Below are positions 23,356 through 31,985 of a DNA stretch of 47,794 nt, piece after piece. Position 1 is the first letter of the stretch. Each line of letters opens with the position of its first letter. Made by a program: the position numbers and the translations under genes. The DNA lies in contig NZ_VNHM01000020.1 in NCBI RefSeq assembly GCF_008124625.1, positions 1 through 47,794 on the forward strand, in the 5' to 3' direction. The notes beneath the pieces are model-generated. The model ran no database searches and was not told where the DNA came from. It worked only from the letters and a program-made list of their open reading frames with translations. Source of the stretch: Desulfallas thermosapovorans DSM 6562. GTDB lineage: Bacteria; Bacillota; Desulfotomaculia; Desulfotomaculales; Desulfallaceae.

Positions 23356-26040
23356 ATGCACAGGCTGCTGGACCAGCGGGGGATAAATTCGGTGCATGTA
23401 ATACCACCCAGGGAGGCACGGTATGCGCCCTTTCCACCGGGCGTTGCCGACGCGGTGGTGCTCTCGCTGGCCGGGCAGGGTATCAAGCAGCTGTATGCAC
23501 ACCAGGCACAGGCCATTGGCCATGTTATGGAAGGGCGCAACGTGATTATTACCACCGGTACATCAAGCGGTAAGTCGCTGGTTTATACTATTCCAATATT
23601 CAGTGCATTAATTAACCAGCCACAGTTCAAAGCGTTGTATATTACTCCCACCAAAGCGTTGGGGCAGAATCAAATTAAAACAATGCAGGATATTGCTGCA
23701 GCTATGGACTGGCCCCGGGGAAAGCCGGTTATGGCCGCGTGCGACGGGGATACTCCCTTTAACCAGCGGCGGGATATTATTAACGGTGCCGGTGTATTAA
23801 TAACCACTCCGGATTTTATACACGCCTGTCTGCTGCCCAGACACCTTGACTGGCCTGGCTTTTGGGGTAATCTGAAGTACATAGTTATTGATGAGGCCCA
23901 TACTTTAAAGGGCGTGATGGGCTGCCACTGCCTGCAGGTTTTCCGCCGCCTCAGGCGAATTTGCGATTACTACGGGGCCAAGCCTGTATTTATACTGTGC
24001 ACGGCCACCATTGCCAATCCCGGTGAATTTGCCGCCAATCTAGTGGGCCTGGATTTTGCGGTGGTGACCGAAGAAACATCGGCTGCCGGTGAGAAAACGG
24101 TGGTATTTTATGAACCGCCCACCTATCAAACCAGTGACGGGCGGACCAAGCGCCGGCTGACCCATTTTGAAGCGGCCCGGGCCGTGGGGCGTTATGTGGA
24201 ATCGGGCAGGCGTACCATTATGTTCGGTCGCTCCCGGCGGATAGTGGAGTCCGCCTACCGGTTTATTCAAGAAAAATTCCCCGGTGTGGCTGGGTTTGTC
24301 ACCCCGTACAAGGGTACTTATGTGCCGCAAATGCGCCGGGACATAGAAAAAAGGCTGTTTAACGGCAGCTTAAAGGGGGTTATCTCCACCAATGCCCTGG
24401 AGTTGGGTATTAATGTGGGGGATTTGGACACCTGCATACTGGCGGGGTTTGCGGGCAGTATTTCTTCCACCTGGCAGCAGGCGGGCCGGGTGGGGCGAAA
24501 GGGGCAAAAGTCGTTAATTGTACTTATGGCCAACGAGGACCCGCTGGATTTATATATTGTGCGCAACCCCCGGTACTTTTTCGGACAGCCCTTTGAAAAA
24601 GCGGTGGTTAGTGATAAAATGCAGTTTCTGGTGGACCACCTGCCCCTGGCTGCCAGGGAATTACCGCTATGTAAGGAAGATACCGCTTACTGGGACAGGG
24701 ATACTTATTATGAAGCGGTGAAGCTGCTATTGAAACACGGCAGGCTTAAGTTGCTGTCGGACCGGCCCAGAACCTACGGCCCGGCGGTGCAACCGGAGTT
24801 TTTTAACCTGCGGGGGGAAAGTGATAATTATCGTACCATCAGTCCACGGGGACAGGTGCTGGAAGAATATAATTACGACGACGTGATCAGGGAGGCTTAC
24901 CCTGGTGCCATACTGCCTGTTTACAACAGGGTGTACCTGGTGGACAGTATAGACCATGATACCAAATCTATTCAGTTGCGGGATCTGCCCCCCGAGTACG
25001 GGGATTATATTACCCGGCCCAATATTGATTCCAGAATTGGCGTGGAAAAGGTCGAGCATACCCGCCGGGAAGGTAATGTGGATGCGTATAGCGGTGTGCT
25101 CAATATTCATAAAAGCCTTGCTGGTTATAGACTGGTTAATGTAAGGGATAAACAAAAAGAAGGATCCAAGTCCGGAGAAATCAGGCAAATTATGAAACCC
25201 ATTGATTTTTCCACCGCTGGTATCTGGCTGGATATTGATTTGCGGGGACTAAAGCAGGAAATCAGATATGGTGCCGCCCATGCTTTAAAGCACCTGCTGC
25301 ACATCACCATCCCCCTGGAGGTAATGTGCGAGCGCAACGACCTGGGGGCCAGCCTCCAGATGCATGGTGACCAGGCCCAGATATTTATCTATGACAACTA
25401 CTCGGGCGGCGTTGGATTGGCGGAATCTGTATTTGATAATATCAAAAGAGTGCTGGAGCGTTGTTATGAACTGGTAACAGGTTGCAGTTGTTTTCAAGGC
25501 TGTCCTTCCTGTATTATCATTCCCCAGTGTCTACAAGCCAATGAAAAGCTGGATAAAGACGGTGTGACTGAATTGCTGGCCATATTGCTGGGCAGGGAAG
25601 TGCCCCGGAAAAAGAGCGGTTTAAGTTTTATCAAGGAAAAACTATTTAAAAGAGCCACCAGTCGCGCCGGTATTAAAATGGAAGCCCGGGCACTGGAGAT
25701 GGAGCTTAAAGAATACGAAAAAACCTTTGCTTATGCCGGCAAATACCGGCATGCTGCGGCTGATATAATAAAACAGTACTATCCGCGGTTAATTAAGCAT
25801 GAGGTTAATATTTTGGCTGTGTATTATTTGGTACATTCCCAAACCGGCAAACCGGTGCCCGAGCGTATATTAAAACAGGCTCTTTCCCGTTGCTGCGGGT
25901 GGTCTGATATGTACCGGCTGTCTTTGCAGGGTCTCAAGGAGAAGGGGTATTTAATCGGTCCACCGGAGCGGTTAACGTTGTTCCCCGGTGTGAAGGATAA
26001 ACTTGGCACGGGTATGCAAAGGCCGGTGGCTGGAACATGA
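23356..26040 (+). CDS. MrfA/YprA-type DEAD/DEAH helicase with DUF1998
   Basis: 894-aa superfamily 2 helicase. Walker A GTSSGKS is near residue 70, motif II DEAH begins at D179, and the second RecA core has TNALELGINVGDLD and QQAGRVGRKGQ. The C-terminal zinc-binding cysteines CSCFQGCPSC (C710, C712, C716, C719) are the DUF1998 signature of MrfA, a 3'-5' DNA helicase that in Bacillus subtilis removes mitomycin damage with MrfB. The protein is about 145 residues longer than MrfA, adding a C-terminal basic helical part from about residue 750. ATG 23356 follows AAGGG. No MrfB exonuclease gene is adjacent. Confidence 0.9.
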   Translation: MHRLLDQRGINSVHVIPPREARYAPFPPGVADAVVLSLAGQGIKQLYAHQAQAIGHVMEGRNVIITTGTSSGKSLVYTIPIFSALINQPQFKALYITPTKALGQNQIKTMQDIAAAMDWPRGKPVMAACDGDTPFNQRRDIINGAGVLITTPDFIHACLLPRHLDWPGFWGNLKYIVIDEAHTLKGVMGCHCLQVFRRLRRICDYYGAKPVFILCTATIANPGEFAANLVGLDFAVVTEETSAAGEKTVVFYEPPTYQTSDGRTKRRLTHFEAARAVGRYVESGRRTIMFGRSRRIVESAYRFIQEKFPGVAGFVTPYKGTYVPQMRRDIEKRLFNGSLKGVISTNALELGINVGDLDTCILAGFAGSISSTWQQAGRVGRKGQKSLIVLMANEDPLDLYIVRNPRYFFGQPFEKAVVSDKMQFLVDHLPLAARELPLCKEDTAYWDRDTYYEAVKLLLKHGRLKLLSDRPRTYGPAVQPEFFNLRGESDNYRTISPRGQVLEEYNYDDVIREAYPGAILPVYNRVYLVDSIDHDTKSIQLRDLPPEYGDYITRPNIDSRIGVEKVEHTRREGNVDAYSGVLNIHKSLAGYRLVNVRDKQKEGSKSGEIRQIMKPIDFSTAGIWLDIDLRGLKQEIRYGAAHALKHLLHITIPLEVMCERNDLGASLQMHGDQAQIFIYDNYSGGVGLAESVFDNIKRVLERCYELVTGCSCFQGCPSCIIIPQCLQANEKLDKDGVTELLAILLGREVPRKKSGLSFIKEKLFKRATSRAGIKMEARALEMELKEYEKTFAYAGKYRHAAADIIKQYYPRLIKHEVNILAVYYLVHSQTGKPVPERILKQALSRCCGWSDMYRLSLQGLKEKGYLIGPPERLTLFPGVKDKLGTGMQRPVAGT

Positions 26041-26115
26041 ATAGGTAAAATGTATCAAACAAGTTTGACTAAAGGAAATATAGAAGATATAATTCACCTA
26101 ACAATCTTATAAAGA

Positions 26116-26204
26116 AACGGGGAGCTCATGTTATGGGCTGAGAAAGGGCTTTTGAGCACCTGACCCGCGAACCTGATCGGGGTAATGCCCGCGTAGGAAA
26201 GGTA
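26116..26204 (+). promoter_or_regulatory. TPP (THI-box) riboswitch
   Basis: The conserved thi-box elements are present in order: GGGGAGC near 26119, GGGCTGAGA (26135-26143), GACCCGCGAACCTGATC (26162-26178), GGGGTAATGCCCGCGTAGG near 26179-26197. It lies upstream of thiC. A terminator follows at 26216-26243, so binding of thiamine pyrophosphate should stop transcription. Confidence 0.96.
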
Positions 26205-26215
26205 TGGTAGATAAG

Positions 26216-26243
26216 CGCACCTAACTTACGAGGTGCGTTTTTT
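26216..26243 (+). terminator. Riboswitch-controlled terminator
   Basis: CGCACCT (26216-26222) pairs with AGGTGCG (26231-26237), then six T (26238-26243). It is the expression platform of the TPP riboswitch. Confidence 0.9.
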
Positions 26244-26395
26244 GCTTGGGGCCGGTCTCAAGATAGTAACTTGCTTGATTCGGTCCGCTTTAGTGCCTGC
26301 CGTGTGGCGTTTATATCGGAAATCCGGCATGGTGAGTGATATAGCGCCATGGCGGGCGCTCCGGGAATTACCATTGAAGCCAAGGAGGAATTGAT

Positions 26396-27691
26396 ATGGG
26401 TTATAATACTCAAATGGTTTCTGCCCGCCAGGGCATAGTGACCGCGCAAATGGAAACAGTGGCTCGCAAAGAAAACATAGATGTAGCCAGGCTTATGGAA
26501 CTGGTGGCCCTGGGGAGGGTGGTTATCCCGGCCAACAAAAACCACCTCTCTCTGGACCCCTGCGGAATTGGCGAGGGAATGAAAACAAAAATTAATGTTA
26601 ACCTGGGTGTTTCCGAGGATTGCTGTGATATGGAAACTGAGTTGGAGAAGGCCCGTTATGCCCTGCGGTTACAGGCCGATGCCATAATGGATTTAAGCTG
26701 TTACGGCAAAACCCGGGAGTTCAGGCAGCGCCTCATTGATATCTCACCTGCGGCCGTCGGCACCGTACCGGTTTACGATGCCGTGGGCTTGTATGATAAA
26801 AGTCTGGAAAGTATTACTGCGGATGAGTTTTTAGGCGTGGTGGAAAAGCATGCCCGGGACGGAGTGGATTTCATGACCATTCACGCCGGGATAAACCGGG
26901 AAACCGCGGCCACATTTAAAAGAACCAGCCGGTTGACCAATATTGTTTCCAGAGGAGGCGCCCTTCTATTTTCCTGGATGGAACTAAATGGCCGGGAAAA
27001 TCCCTTTTATGAATATTATGATGATCTGCTGGAGATATGCGGCCGGTATGATGTTACCATCAGCCTGGGGGATGCCTGCCGTCCGGGAAGTCTTAAAGAT
27101 GCCACCGATGCCGCCCAGGTTCACGAACTGATTGTCCTGGGTGAATTAACCCGCAGGGCTTGGGAGAAAGGCGTGCAAGTGATGATCGAAGGGCCGGGGC
27201 ACGTGCCCTTAAATGAAATTGCCGCCAATATGATCCTGGCGAAGAAACTCTGCCACGGGGCTCCCTTTTACGTGCTTGGCCCGCTGGTTACGGACATCGC
27301 GCCGGGCTACGACCACATTACCAGTGCCATCGGCGGGGCCGTCGCCGCGGCCAGCGGCGCGGATTTTCTTTGCTACGTTACGCCGGCCGAACACCTTCGC
27401 CTACCTACGCTGGAGGATATGAAAGAGGGTATAATCGCGGCACGAATTGCTGCCCACGCCGCCGATATAGCAAAGGGGATTGCCGGGGCAAGGCAATGGG
27501 ACGATGATATGAGCGAGGCCAGGCGGTGCTTAAACTGGTCCCGCATGTTCGAGCTGGCCATTGACCCCGAAAAGGCCAGGCAATACCGGGCCGAATCACA
27601 GCCCGAACATGAGGATACCTGTACCATGTGTGGTAAAATGTGTGCGGTGCGCAATATGAATAAGGTACTGAATGGTTCAAGTAACCTGTAA
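26396..27691 (+). CDS. thiC: Phosphomethylpyrimidine synthase ThiC
   Basis: 431-aa radical SAM enzyme that converts aminoimidazole ribotide to hydroxymethylpyrimidine phosphate for thiamine. The [15 protein letters not shown] segment, [25 protein letters not shown] and the zinc/catalytic region are typical. The C-terminal cluster motif is CTMCGKMC (C409, C412, C416); this is CX2CX3C, compared with CX2CX4C in E. coli. It is the short form common in anaerobes, lacking the long N-terminal domain. ATG 26396 follows AAGGAGGAA. It is controlled by the TPP riboswitch upstream. No other thi genes are in the window. Confidence 0.96.
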   Translation: MGYNTQMVSARQGIVTAQMETVARKENIDVARLMELVALGRVVIPANKNHLSLDPCGIGEGMKTKINVNLGVSEDCCDMETELEKARYALRLQADAIMDLSCYGKTREFRQRLIDISPAAVGTVPVYDAVGLYDKSLESITADEFLGVVEKHARDGVDFMTIHAGINRETAATFKRTSRLTNIVSRGGALLFSWMELNGRENPFYEYYDDLLEICGRYDVTISLGDACRPGSLKDATDAAQVHELIVLGELTRRAWEKGVQVMIEGPGHVPLNEIAANMILAKKLCHGAPFYVLGPLVTDIAPGYDHITSAIGGAVAAASGADFLCYVTPAEHLRLPTLEDMKEGIIAARIAAHAADIAKGIAGARQWDDDMSEARRCLNWSRMFELAIDPEKARQYRAESQPEHEDTCTMCGKMCAVRNMNKVLNGSSNL

Positions 27692-27729
27692 AAATAAAAG
27701 ATTTAGTATTAATTGATGTCTATAATAAA

Positions 27730-27778
27730 AACCCCGGGCCATTTTCTTGCTATGGAAAATGTGTGCCGGGGTTAGTTT
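27730..27778 (+). terminator. Terminator-like hairpin after thiC
   Basis: AACCCCGG (27730-27737) pairs with CCGGGGTT (27766-27773), with an inner CATTTTC/GAAAATG stem (27740-27746/27755-27761), then a short T-rich tail. Confidence 0.7.
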
Positions 27779-27929
27779 TGGGGGAATCTTATTGGTATAC
27801 ATATATCAAAAAAAATGCAGTTTCCAGGAAAAATTACAAAGGAAAACTATTTTAAATTGTCGAAAACATGTAAGGTTTGTCTTAAATAGTTTGGCAAGTA
27901 ATTATTTCAAGAAATGGAGGTTAAATGTT

Positions 27930-28568
27930 TTGAGTTCAGTTGTAGTAGTAGACCACCCGGTGGCCGGCAACTGTCTGCGTATTTTAAGGGACAAACGGAC
28001 GGAAACCGAATCCTTTCGCAAAGAAATGAAAAGGCTGGGGTTGCTTTTAGCCATAGAAGCTGCCAGGGATATTGAATGTGTCTCAGAGACTGTAATAACA
28101 CCGTTGGATATGGAAATAAGCTGTCCCAGGTTGCGCGACGGCAGAATACTGCTGGTGCCTATTTTGCGTGCCGGCCTGGGGTTTGTGGACAGCTTTCTGG
28201 ATATTTTACCCGCCGCCAAAGTGGCCCATATCGGCGTTGCCCGGGATCATGATACTTTGCAGGCGGTTACTTACCTGGATACCGTGCCGGAACGTTTTAC
28301 TGATTTCGACCGGGTATTTGTAGTAGACCCCATGCTGGCTACTGGTAACAGCAGCGTTAAAACTCTGGAAATAATTACCAATAAAGGGTACAAGCCCGGT
28401 CAAATAACTTTGGTATGCGCCCTGGCCGTGGAACAAGGGATTAAGCAGGTGCTTGACAGGTTCCCGGACATCAAAATTATAACAGCGGTGATAGACCCGG
28501 GACTTAACGATAAAGCTTATATTGTGCCCGGTTTGGGGGATGCCGGAGACAGGTTGAATTTAATTTAG
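27930..28568 (+). CDS. upp: Uracil phosphoribosyltransferase
   Basis: 212-aa enzyme making UMP from uracil and PRPP in pyrimidine salvage. The PRPP loop reads VVDPMLATGNS near residues 128-138, and the uracil-binding tail IDPGLNDKAYIVPGLGDAGDR is near the C-terminus (split as IDPGLNDKAYI, VPGLGDAGD). The start is TTG 27930, 9 nt after GGAGG; the open frame reaching back to 27747 is not credible coding sequence. It lies 164 bp before uraA in the same orientation and both serve uracil uptake and salvage. The gap holds two small hairpins (28639-28654 and 28672-28688). Confidence 0.95.
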   Translation: MSSVVVVDHPVAGNCLRILRDKRTETESFRKEMKRLGLLLAIEAARDIECVSETVITPLDMEISCPRLRDGRILLVPILRAGLGFVDSFLDILPAAKVAHIGVARDHDTLQAVTYLDTVPERFTDFDRVFVVDPMLATGNSSVKTLEIITNKGYKPGQITLVCALAVEQGIKQVLDRFPDIKIITAVIDPGLNDKAYIVPGLGDAGDRLNLI

Positions 28569-28638
28569 TCAATCCTGCATGGTAAAAGCTTTTTATTTCT
28601 CCTGAAAACACCGTTAAATAATTTTCATATTATACTGG

Positions 28639-28688
28639 TGCCGCGTTAGCGGCATGGATGTCTAAAGTGAAATGAACGGTTGGTTCAT
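28639..28688 (+). promoter_or_regulatory. Two small hairpins in the upp-uraA gap
   Basis: TGCCGC (28639-28644) pairs with GCGGCA (28649-28654); ATGAAC (28672-28677) pairs with GTTCAT (28683-28688). No PyrR-binding consensus was recognised. They may be leader structure for uraA. Confidence 0.3.
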
Positions 28689-28732
28689 CCTGGAATAAAA
28701 TCAATAAACGAGGGGAGAGAAATAGTAACAAA

Positions 28733-30022
28733 TTGGCCAAAAGAGAGATTCAAGTACATGAACGTTTACCATTGCTGCAGACTTTACCGCTAAGTTTGCA
28801 GCACCTGTTTGCCATGTTTGGGGCTACGGTACTGGTTCCGATTTTGTTTGATGTGGACCCGGCCACGGTGCTGCTGTTTAACGGTATTGGCACATTGTTG
28901 TACCTGGTGCTTTGTAAAGGGGCTATCCCTGCCTACCTTGGCTCCAGTTTTGCCTTTATATCACCGGTGTTGGTGGTGCTGCCCAAATACGGCTATGAGG
29001 CGGCCCTGGGCGGGTTTATCGCGGTGGGACTGGTTTTCTGTGCTGTTGCACTGGTTATCGGTCTGGTAGGCACCAGGTGGATTGATATCATATTCCCGCC
29101 GGCGGCCATGGGTGCCATAGTGGCGGTCATTGGCCTGGAACTGGCCCCGGTGGCGGCCGATATGGCCGGTCTGACCGCCGAGAAATTGGATCCGGCGGTT
29201 ATTACCGTTTCCCTGTTCACCCTGGCGGTGACCGTTCTCGGTTCGGTACTGTTCCGCGGTTTTCTGGCCATTATACCCATATTAATCGGCATTGTGTCTG
29301 GATATATACTGGCTTTGTTTATGGGTATGGTGGATACCTCATTTATGGCCGCCTATAGCAACAAGGAGTCCTTTAGAGAATTGCTGGCGGCATTATTCAT
29401 AAAGCCCACATTTTACAGGCCCGAATTTAACCCGGCGGCCATTGCAGTGATATTGCCGGCTGCGCTGGTGGTTATCGCCGAACATATTGGCCATTTATTT
29501 GTCACCAGCAATATCGTAGGCCGGGATTTGGCCAAAGAGCCCGGCTTGCACCGTTCTTTGCTGGGTAACGGGCTTTCCACAACGATTTCCGGTTTTTTCG
29601 GCTCTACGCCCAACACCACTTATGGAGAAAATATCGGCGTGCTGGCCATTACCAAAGTGTACAGTGTTTGGGTACTTGGCGGTGCGGCTGTTTTCGCGAT
29701 ATTGTTATCCTTTGTGGGTATACTGGCGGACGTTATCAGGAGCATTCCTTCGGCTGTCATGGGTGGGGTGTCGCTGCTGCTTTTCGGTGTCATTGCCGCT
29801 TCCGGTATCCGCATGCTGGTGGAAGCCAAAGTGGATTACAATAAGGCGCGCAATTTGATTTTAACCTCGGTGGTACTGATTGTGGGTGTCAGCGGCGCCC
29901 ATATAGAAATTGGTGCCGTGACCCTCCAGGGCATGGGCCTGGCTACCGTGGTGGCCATTCTGCTCAGTCTCGCTTTTAGACTTTTTGACGTGCTGGGCTT
30001 GACCGGTGACAAGGATAATTGA
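28733..30022 (+). CDS. uraA: Uracil/proton symporter (UraA/PyrP)
   Basis: 429-aa nucleobase:cation symporter-2 family permease with about 14 membrane segments. The family motif NTTYGENIGVLAITKVYS (residues about 292-309) and QHLFAMFGATVLVPIL near the start identify the uracil-type branch. The start TTG 28733 is the only in-frame start, with AGGGGAG about 14 nt upstream, which is a longer spacing than usual. It imports uracil for the Upp enzyme encoded upstream. Confidence 0.94.
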   Translation: MAKREIQVHERLPLLQTLPLSLQHLFAMFGATVLVPILFDVDPATVLLFNGIGTLLYLVLCKGAIPAYLGSSFAFISPVLVVLPKYGYEAALGGFIAVGLVFCAVALVIGLVGTRWIDIIFPPAAMGAIVAVIGLELAPVAADMAGLTAEKLDPAVITVSLFTLAVTVLGSVLFRGFLAIIPILIGIVSGYILALFMGMVDTSFMAAYSNKESFRELLAALFIKPTFYRPEFNPAAIAVILPAALVVIAEHIGHLFVTSNIVGRDLAKEPGLHRSLLGNGLSTTISGFFGSTPNTTYGENIGVLAITKVYSVWVLGGAAVFAILLSFVGILADVIRSIPSAVMGGVSLLLFGVIAASGIRMLVEAKVDYNKARNLILTSVVLIVGVSGAHIEIGAVTLQGMGLATVVAILLSLAFRLFDVLGLTGDKDN

Positions 30023-30140
30023 CCAGAGTAACTCTACCGGTTAAGCGATTACCCCCTTTGTCATTTAATATAAAGGTTGCAATTAAATGGTATCATGATG
30101 CACAGTTGACAGTGATTGTCATTTATGGTAAGCTATATTA

Positions 30141-30173
30141 AAGGCATCTCGTCCTTGGGGGACGAGGTGCCTT
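30141..30173 (+). terminator. Strong hairpin downstream of uraA
   Basis: A 14-bp stem (30141-30154 with 30160-30173, one G-U pair) and 5-nt loop, followed by a partial T-run from 30181. A TGACA-N5-TGTCA dyad is at 30107-30121 just before it. It could end uraA transcription or act in the leader of the next gene. Confidence 0.6.
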
Positions 30174-30228
30174 ACTGTGTGTTTTTCGTTATTACCATTT
30201 AATGTTTAAGAGAAGGGGGTAAGTAGGA

Positions 30229-30675
30229 ATGCAAGATAGCATTGAATTAACAAAGGGTGCTTATGAAAAATTAATAGAAAGTTTGGTACAGGTTGAAGAA
30301 GAAAAGGAAAATTTGCTAAATGAATTCTTTCCCCAGGATATCAAGGAAAGAAATGAAGTTTTGCAAATTATGGAGAAATATATTACTCAGGTTAATCAGT
30401 TTGCTAAAAAAATAAAAGTGGTTGAATCCGGCACAAATGAGTTGCCGTTTGTTTTAATTGGCAGTGAAGTTGGTTTACAAGATCTGGACTATAATGAAGA
30501 AACCAAACTCAGGATAGTGCTGCCTTTGCAAAGTATGGATGGCGATGATGCCTCATGTTTATCGCCCATTGGTTTGTCCTTATTATTAAAAAAAGTTGGC
30601 GATGAGGTATCGGTAAAAACGCCCGGTGGAATTCTTAACTATCGTGTAAATTCCGTTTCTCTACCTTTTTTCTAG
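30229..30675 (+). CDS. GreA-like transcription factor with shortened N-terminus
   Basis: 148-aa protein whose C-terminal half matches the GreA/GreB C-terminal FKBP-like domain: LSPIGLSLLLKKVGDEVSVK and TPGGILNYRVNSV at residues 110-142. The N-terminal part is helical and acidic but does not align well to the usual GreA coiled coil, so the RNA-cleaving finger may be missing or altered. ATG 30229 follows AGGGGG. It may bind RNA polymerase via the C-domain and compete with GreA, as some Gre-like proteins do. It stands alone between two terminators. Confidence 0.75.
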   Translation: MQDSIELTKGAYEKLIESLVQVEEEKENLLNEFFPQDIKERNEVLQIMEKYITQVNQFAKKIKVVESGTNELPFVLIGSEVGLQDLDYNEETKLRIVLPLQSMDGDDASCLSPIGLSLLLKKVGDEVSVKTPGGILNYRVNSVSLPFF

Positions 30676-30711
30676 CTTTGTACGGGCTAATTAGCATCGT
30701 GTCACAAGTAT

Positions 30712-30747
30712 GCGCGCTCAGATAAAATAAAAATGGGCGCGTTTTTT
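30712..30747 (+). terminator. Intrinsic terminator after GreA-like gene
   Basis: CGCGCTC (30713-30719) pairs with GGGCGCG (30735-30741) with one mismatch, then six T (30742-30747). Confidence 0.75.
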
Positions 30748-30769
30748 AACTTTTTTTGCCGGTGAAATT

Positions 30770-30916
30770 GTGGTAGAATGGAAAAATATACATGGCCGGC
30801 TATTCCCCGTAAGGAGCCGGTCATATTTGCCTGGAAAAAATAGTAGGCGCGTGCCTTATATGAGTATATTAGTGAAAACGTCCTGCCACCAAACCGGTGA
30901 CAGGACGTTTTTTTTT
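30770..30916 (+). ncRNA. Candidate small RNA between two terminators
   Basis: An extended -10 TGGTAGAAT (30769-30777) starts an interval with a 10-bp hairpin (ATGGCCGGCT 30792-30801 with AGCCGGTCAT 30815-30824) and ending in a strong terminator, AAACGTCCTG (30876-30885) with CAGGACGTTT (30901-30910), then six T. The ORF spanning it does not look coding. The rest of the gap to 31169 shows nothing further. Confidence 0.4.
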
Positions 30917-31169
30917 AAAAGGGGCCGGGCTGGCAATTGTATATACTGGTTACCCGCATTAAGATGGAGGATTTAAGAGTTAATTCCGGCACCCCTTTTA
31001 AACCCGGGCCACTGCATTATCAAATGGTTTTCCCAAAGGTGGGAATATAATGGCAAATTTTACACATTCACCGGCCCTCACAAAAAAGTACCTGCATTAC
31101 GAATATTTACTAATAAAGGGGGGTGGTTTGGGACAACTTCTTTGTTGAAAAAATTGTTAGGAGGCCAAA

Positions 31170-31895
31170 ATGATTAGAGCTAGCAAAAAGTTTATATCTG
31201 TATGTATTGGTTTGTTGCTGTGCGCCGGAATATTTTTGACGATGGATGTACCAGCACCGGCCTGGGCTGCAACCAAACTAACCATTAGCGTTTCAGGCAA
31301 TGTTGATCAGAGTACTCTGGATAGCTATATTGGGCAAATTATCAAAAAGTATAATATAAATCCCGATGTAATTTACATTAGATATTCAAACGGAACCACC
31401 ACCAAGTATACTCCCGGCCGGTTGCCTACTCCGAGCACTCCGGTAAACCCGTCTCCTGCTCCGCAGCCCGTTCCGCCGAAGCCTGAACCTGCACCAAATC
31501 CTGCCCCCGCATCAATGACTGCGGATGAACAAAAAATGCTCAATTTAGTAAACCAGGAGAGGGCCAGGGCCGGTCTGCCCGCGCTCAAGGCTGATGAAAA
31601 GCTTATCAAGCTGGCGCGACTTAAGGCGCAGGATATGATCAAGCGTGGGTATTTCAGCCACACGTCACCCACCTATGGTTCCCCCTTTGATATGATGAAA
31701 GCGGCCGGTGTCAGTTACCGCTATGCCGGTGAAAACCTGGCCGGGGCCTATAGTGTGAATACAGCCCACACCAACTTGATGAATTCGCCCGGCCACAGGG
31801 CCAATATCCTGAACAACAATTTCAAATCAGTGGGTATTGGTATTGTGAATGGCGGTCCATATGGTAAAATGTTTGTGCAAATGTTCATTGGTTAG
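31170..31895 (+). CDS. Secreted CAP/SCP-domain (YkwD-like) protein
   Basis: 241-aa exported protein. A signal peptide (about 33 residues, SVCIGLLLCAGIFLTMD core, cut near AWA) is followed by a short domain, a Pro-rich linker of about 30 residues (SPAPQPVPPKPEPAPNPAP), and a CAP domain (residues about 122-240) with the motifs FSHTSPTYGSP, YAGENLAG and NSPGHRANILN, which supply the conserved His and Glu. Such proteins are common in spore-formers and are thought to bind or act at the cell surface. ATG 31170 follows AGGAGG. A terminator follows it. Confidence 0.9.
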   Translation: MIRASKKFISVCIGLLLCAGIFLTMDVPAPAWAATKLTISVSGNVDQSTLDSYIGQIIKKYNINPDVIYIRYSNGTTTKYTPGRLPTPSTPVNPSPAPQPVPPKPEPAPNPAPASMTADEQKMLNLVNQERARAGLPALKADEKLIKLARLKAQDMIKRGYFSHTSPTYGSPFDMMKAAGVSYRYAGENLAGAYSVNTAHTNLMNSPGHRANILNNNFKSVGIGIVNGGPYGKMFVQMFIG

Positions 31896-31916
31896 TTGAC
31901 CTGTTTCTTTCCCAAG

Positions 31917-31966
31917 CTTCCCGGAAACCTCCTTTGCAAGGGGTACCGGGAAGTTTATTATTTTAT
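31917..31966 (+). terminator. Intrinsic terminator after CAP gene
   Basis: CTTCCCGG (31917-31924) pairs with CCGGGAAG (31946-31953), then a T-rich tail. Confidence 0.75.
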
Positions 31967-31985
31967 TTGGAGGTATAATTCGGCT

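Noticed and set aside
27747-27929. Long open frame upstream of upp
   Set aside because: No ribosome binding site at its start, no family match, and the TTG at 27930 with GGAGG gives a normal-length enzyme.
30106-30139. TTGACA promoter before the GreA-like gene
   Set aside because: The best -10 lies 22 bp away, which is too far for a normal promoter.
30770-30976. 68-aa open frame in the gap after the GreA-like gene
   Set aside because: It crosses a strong terminator and shows no family-like features.
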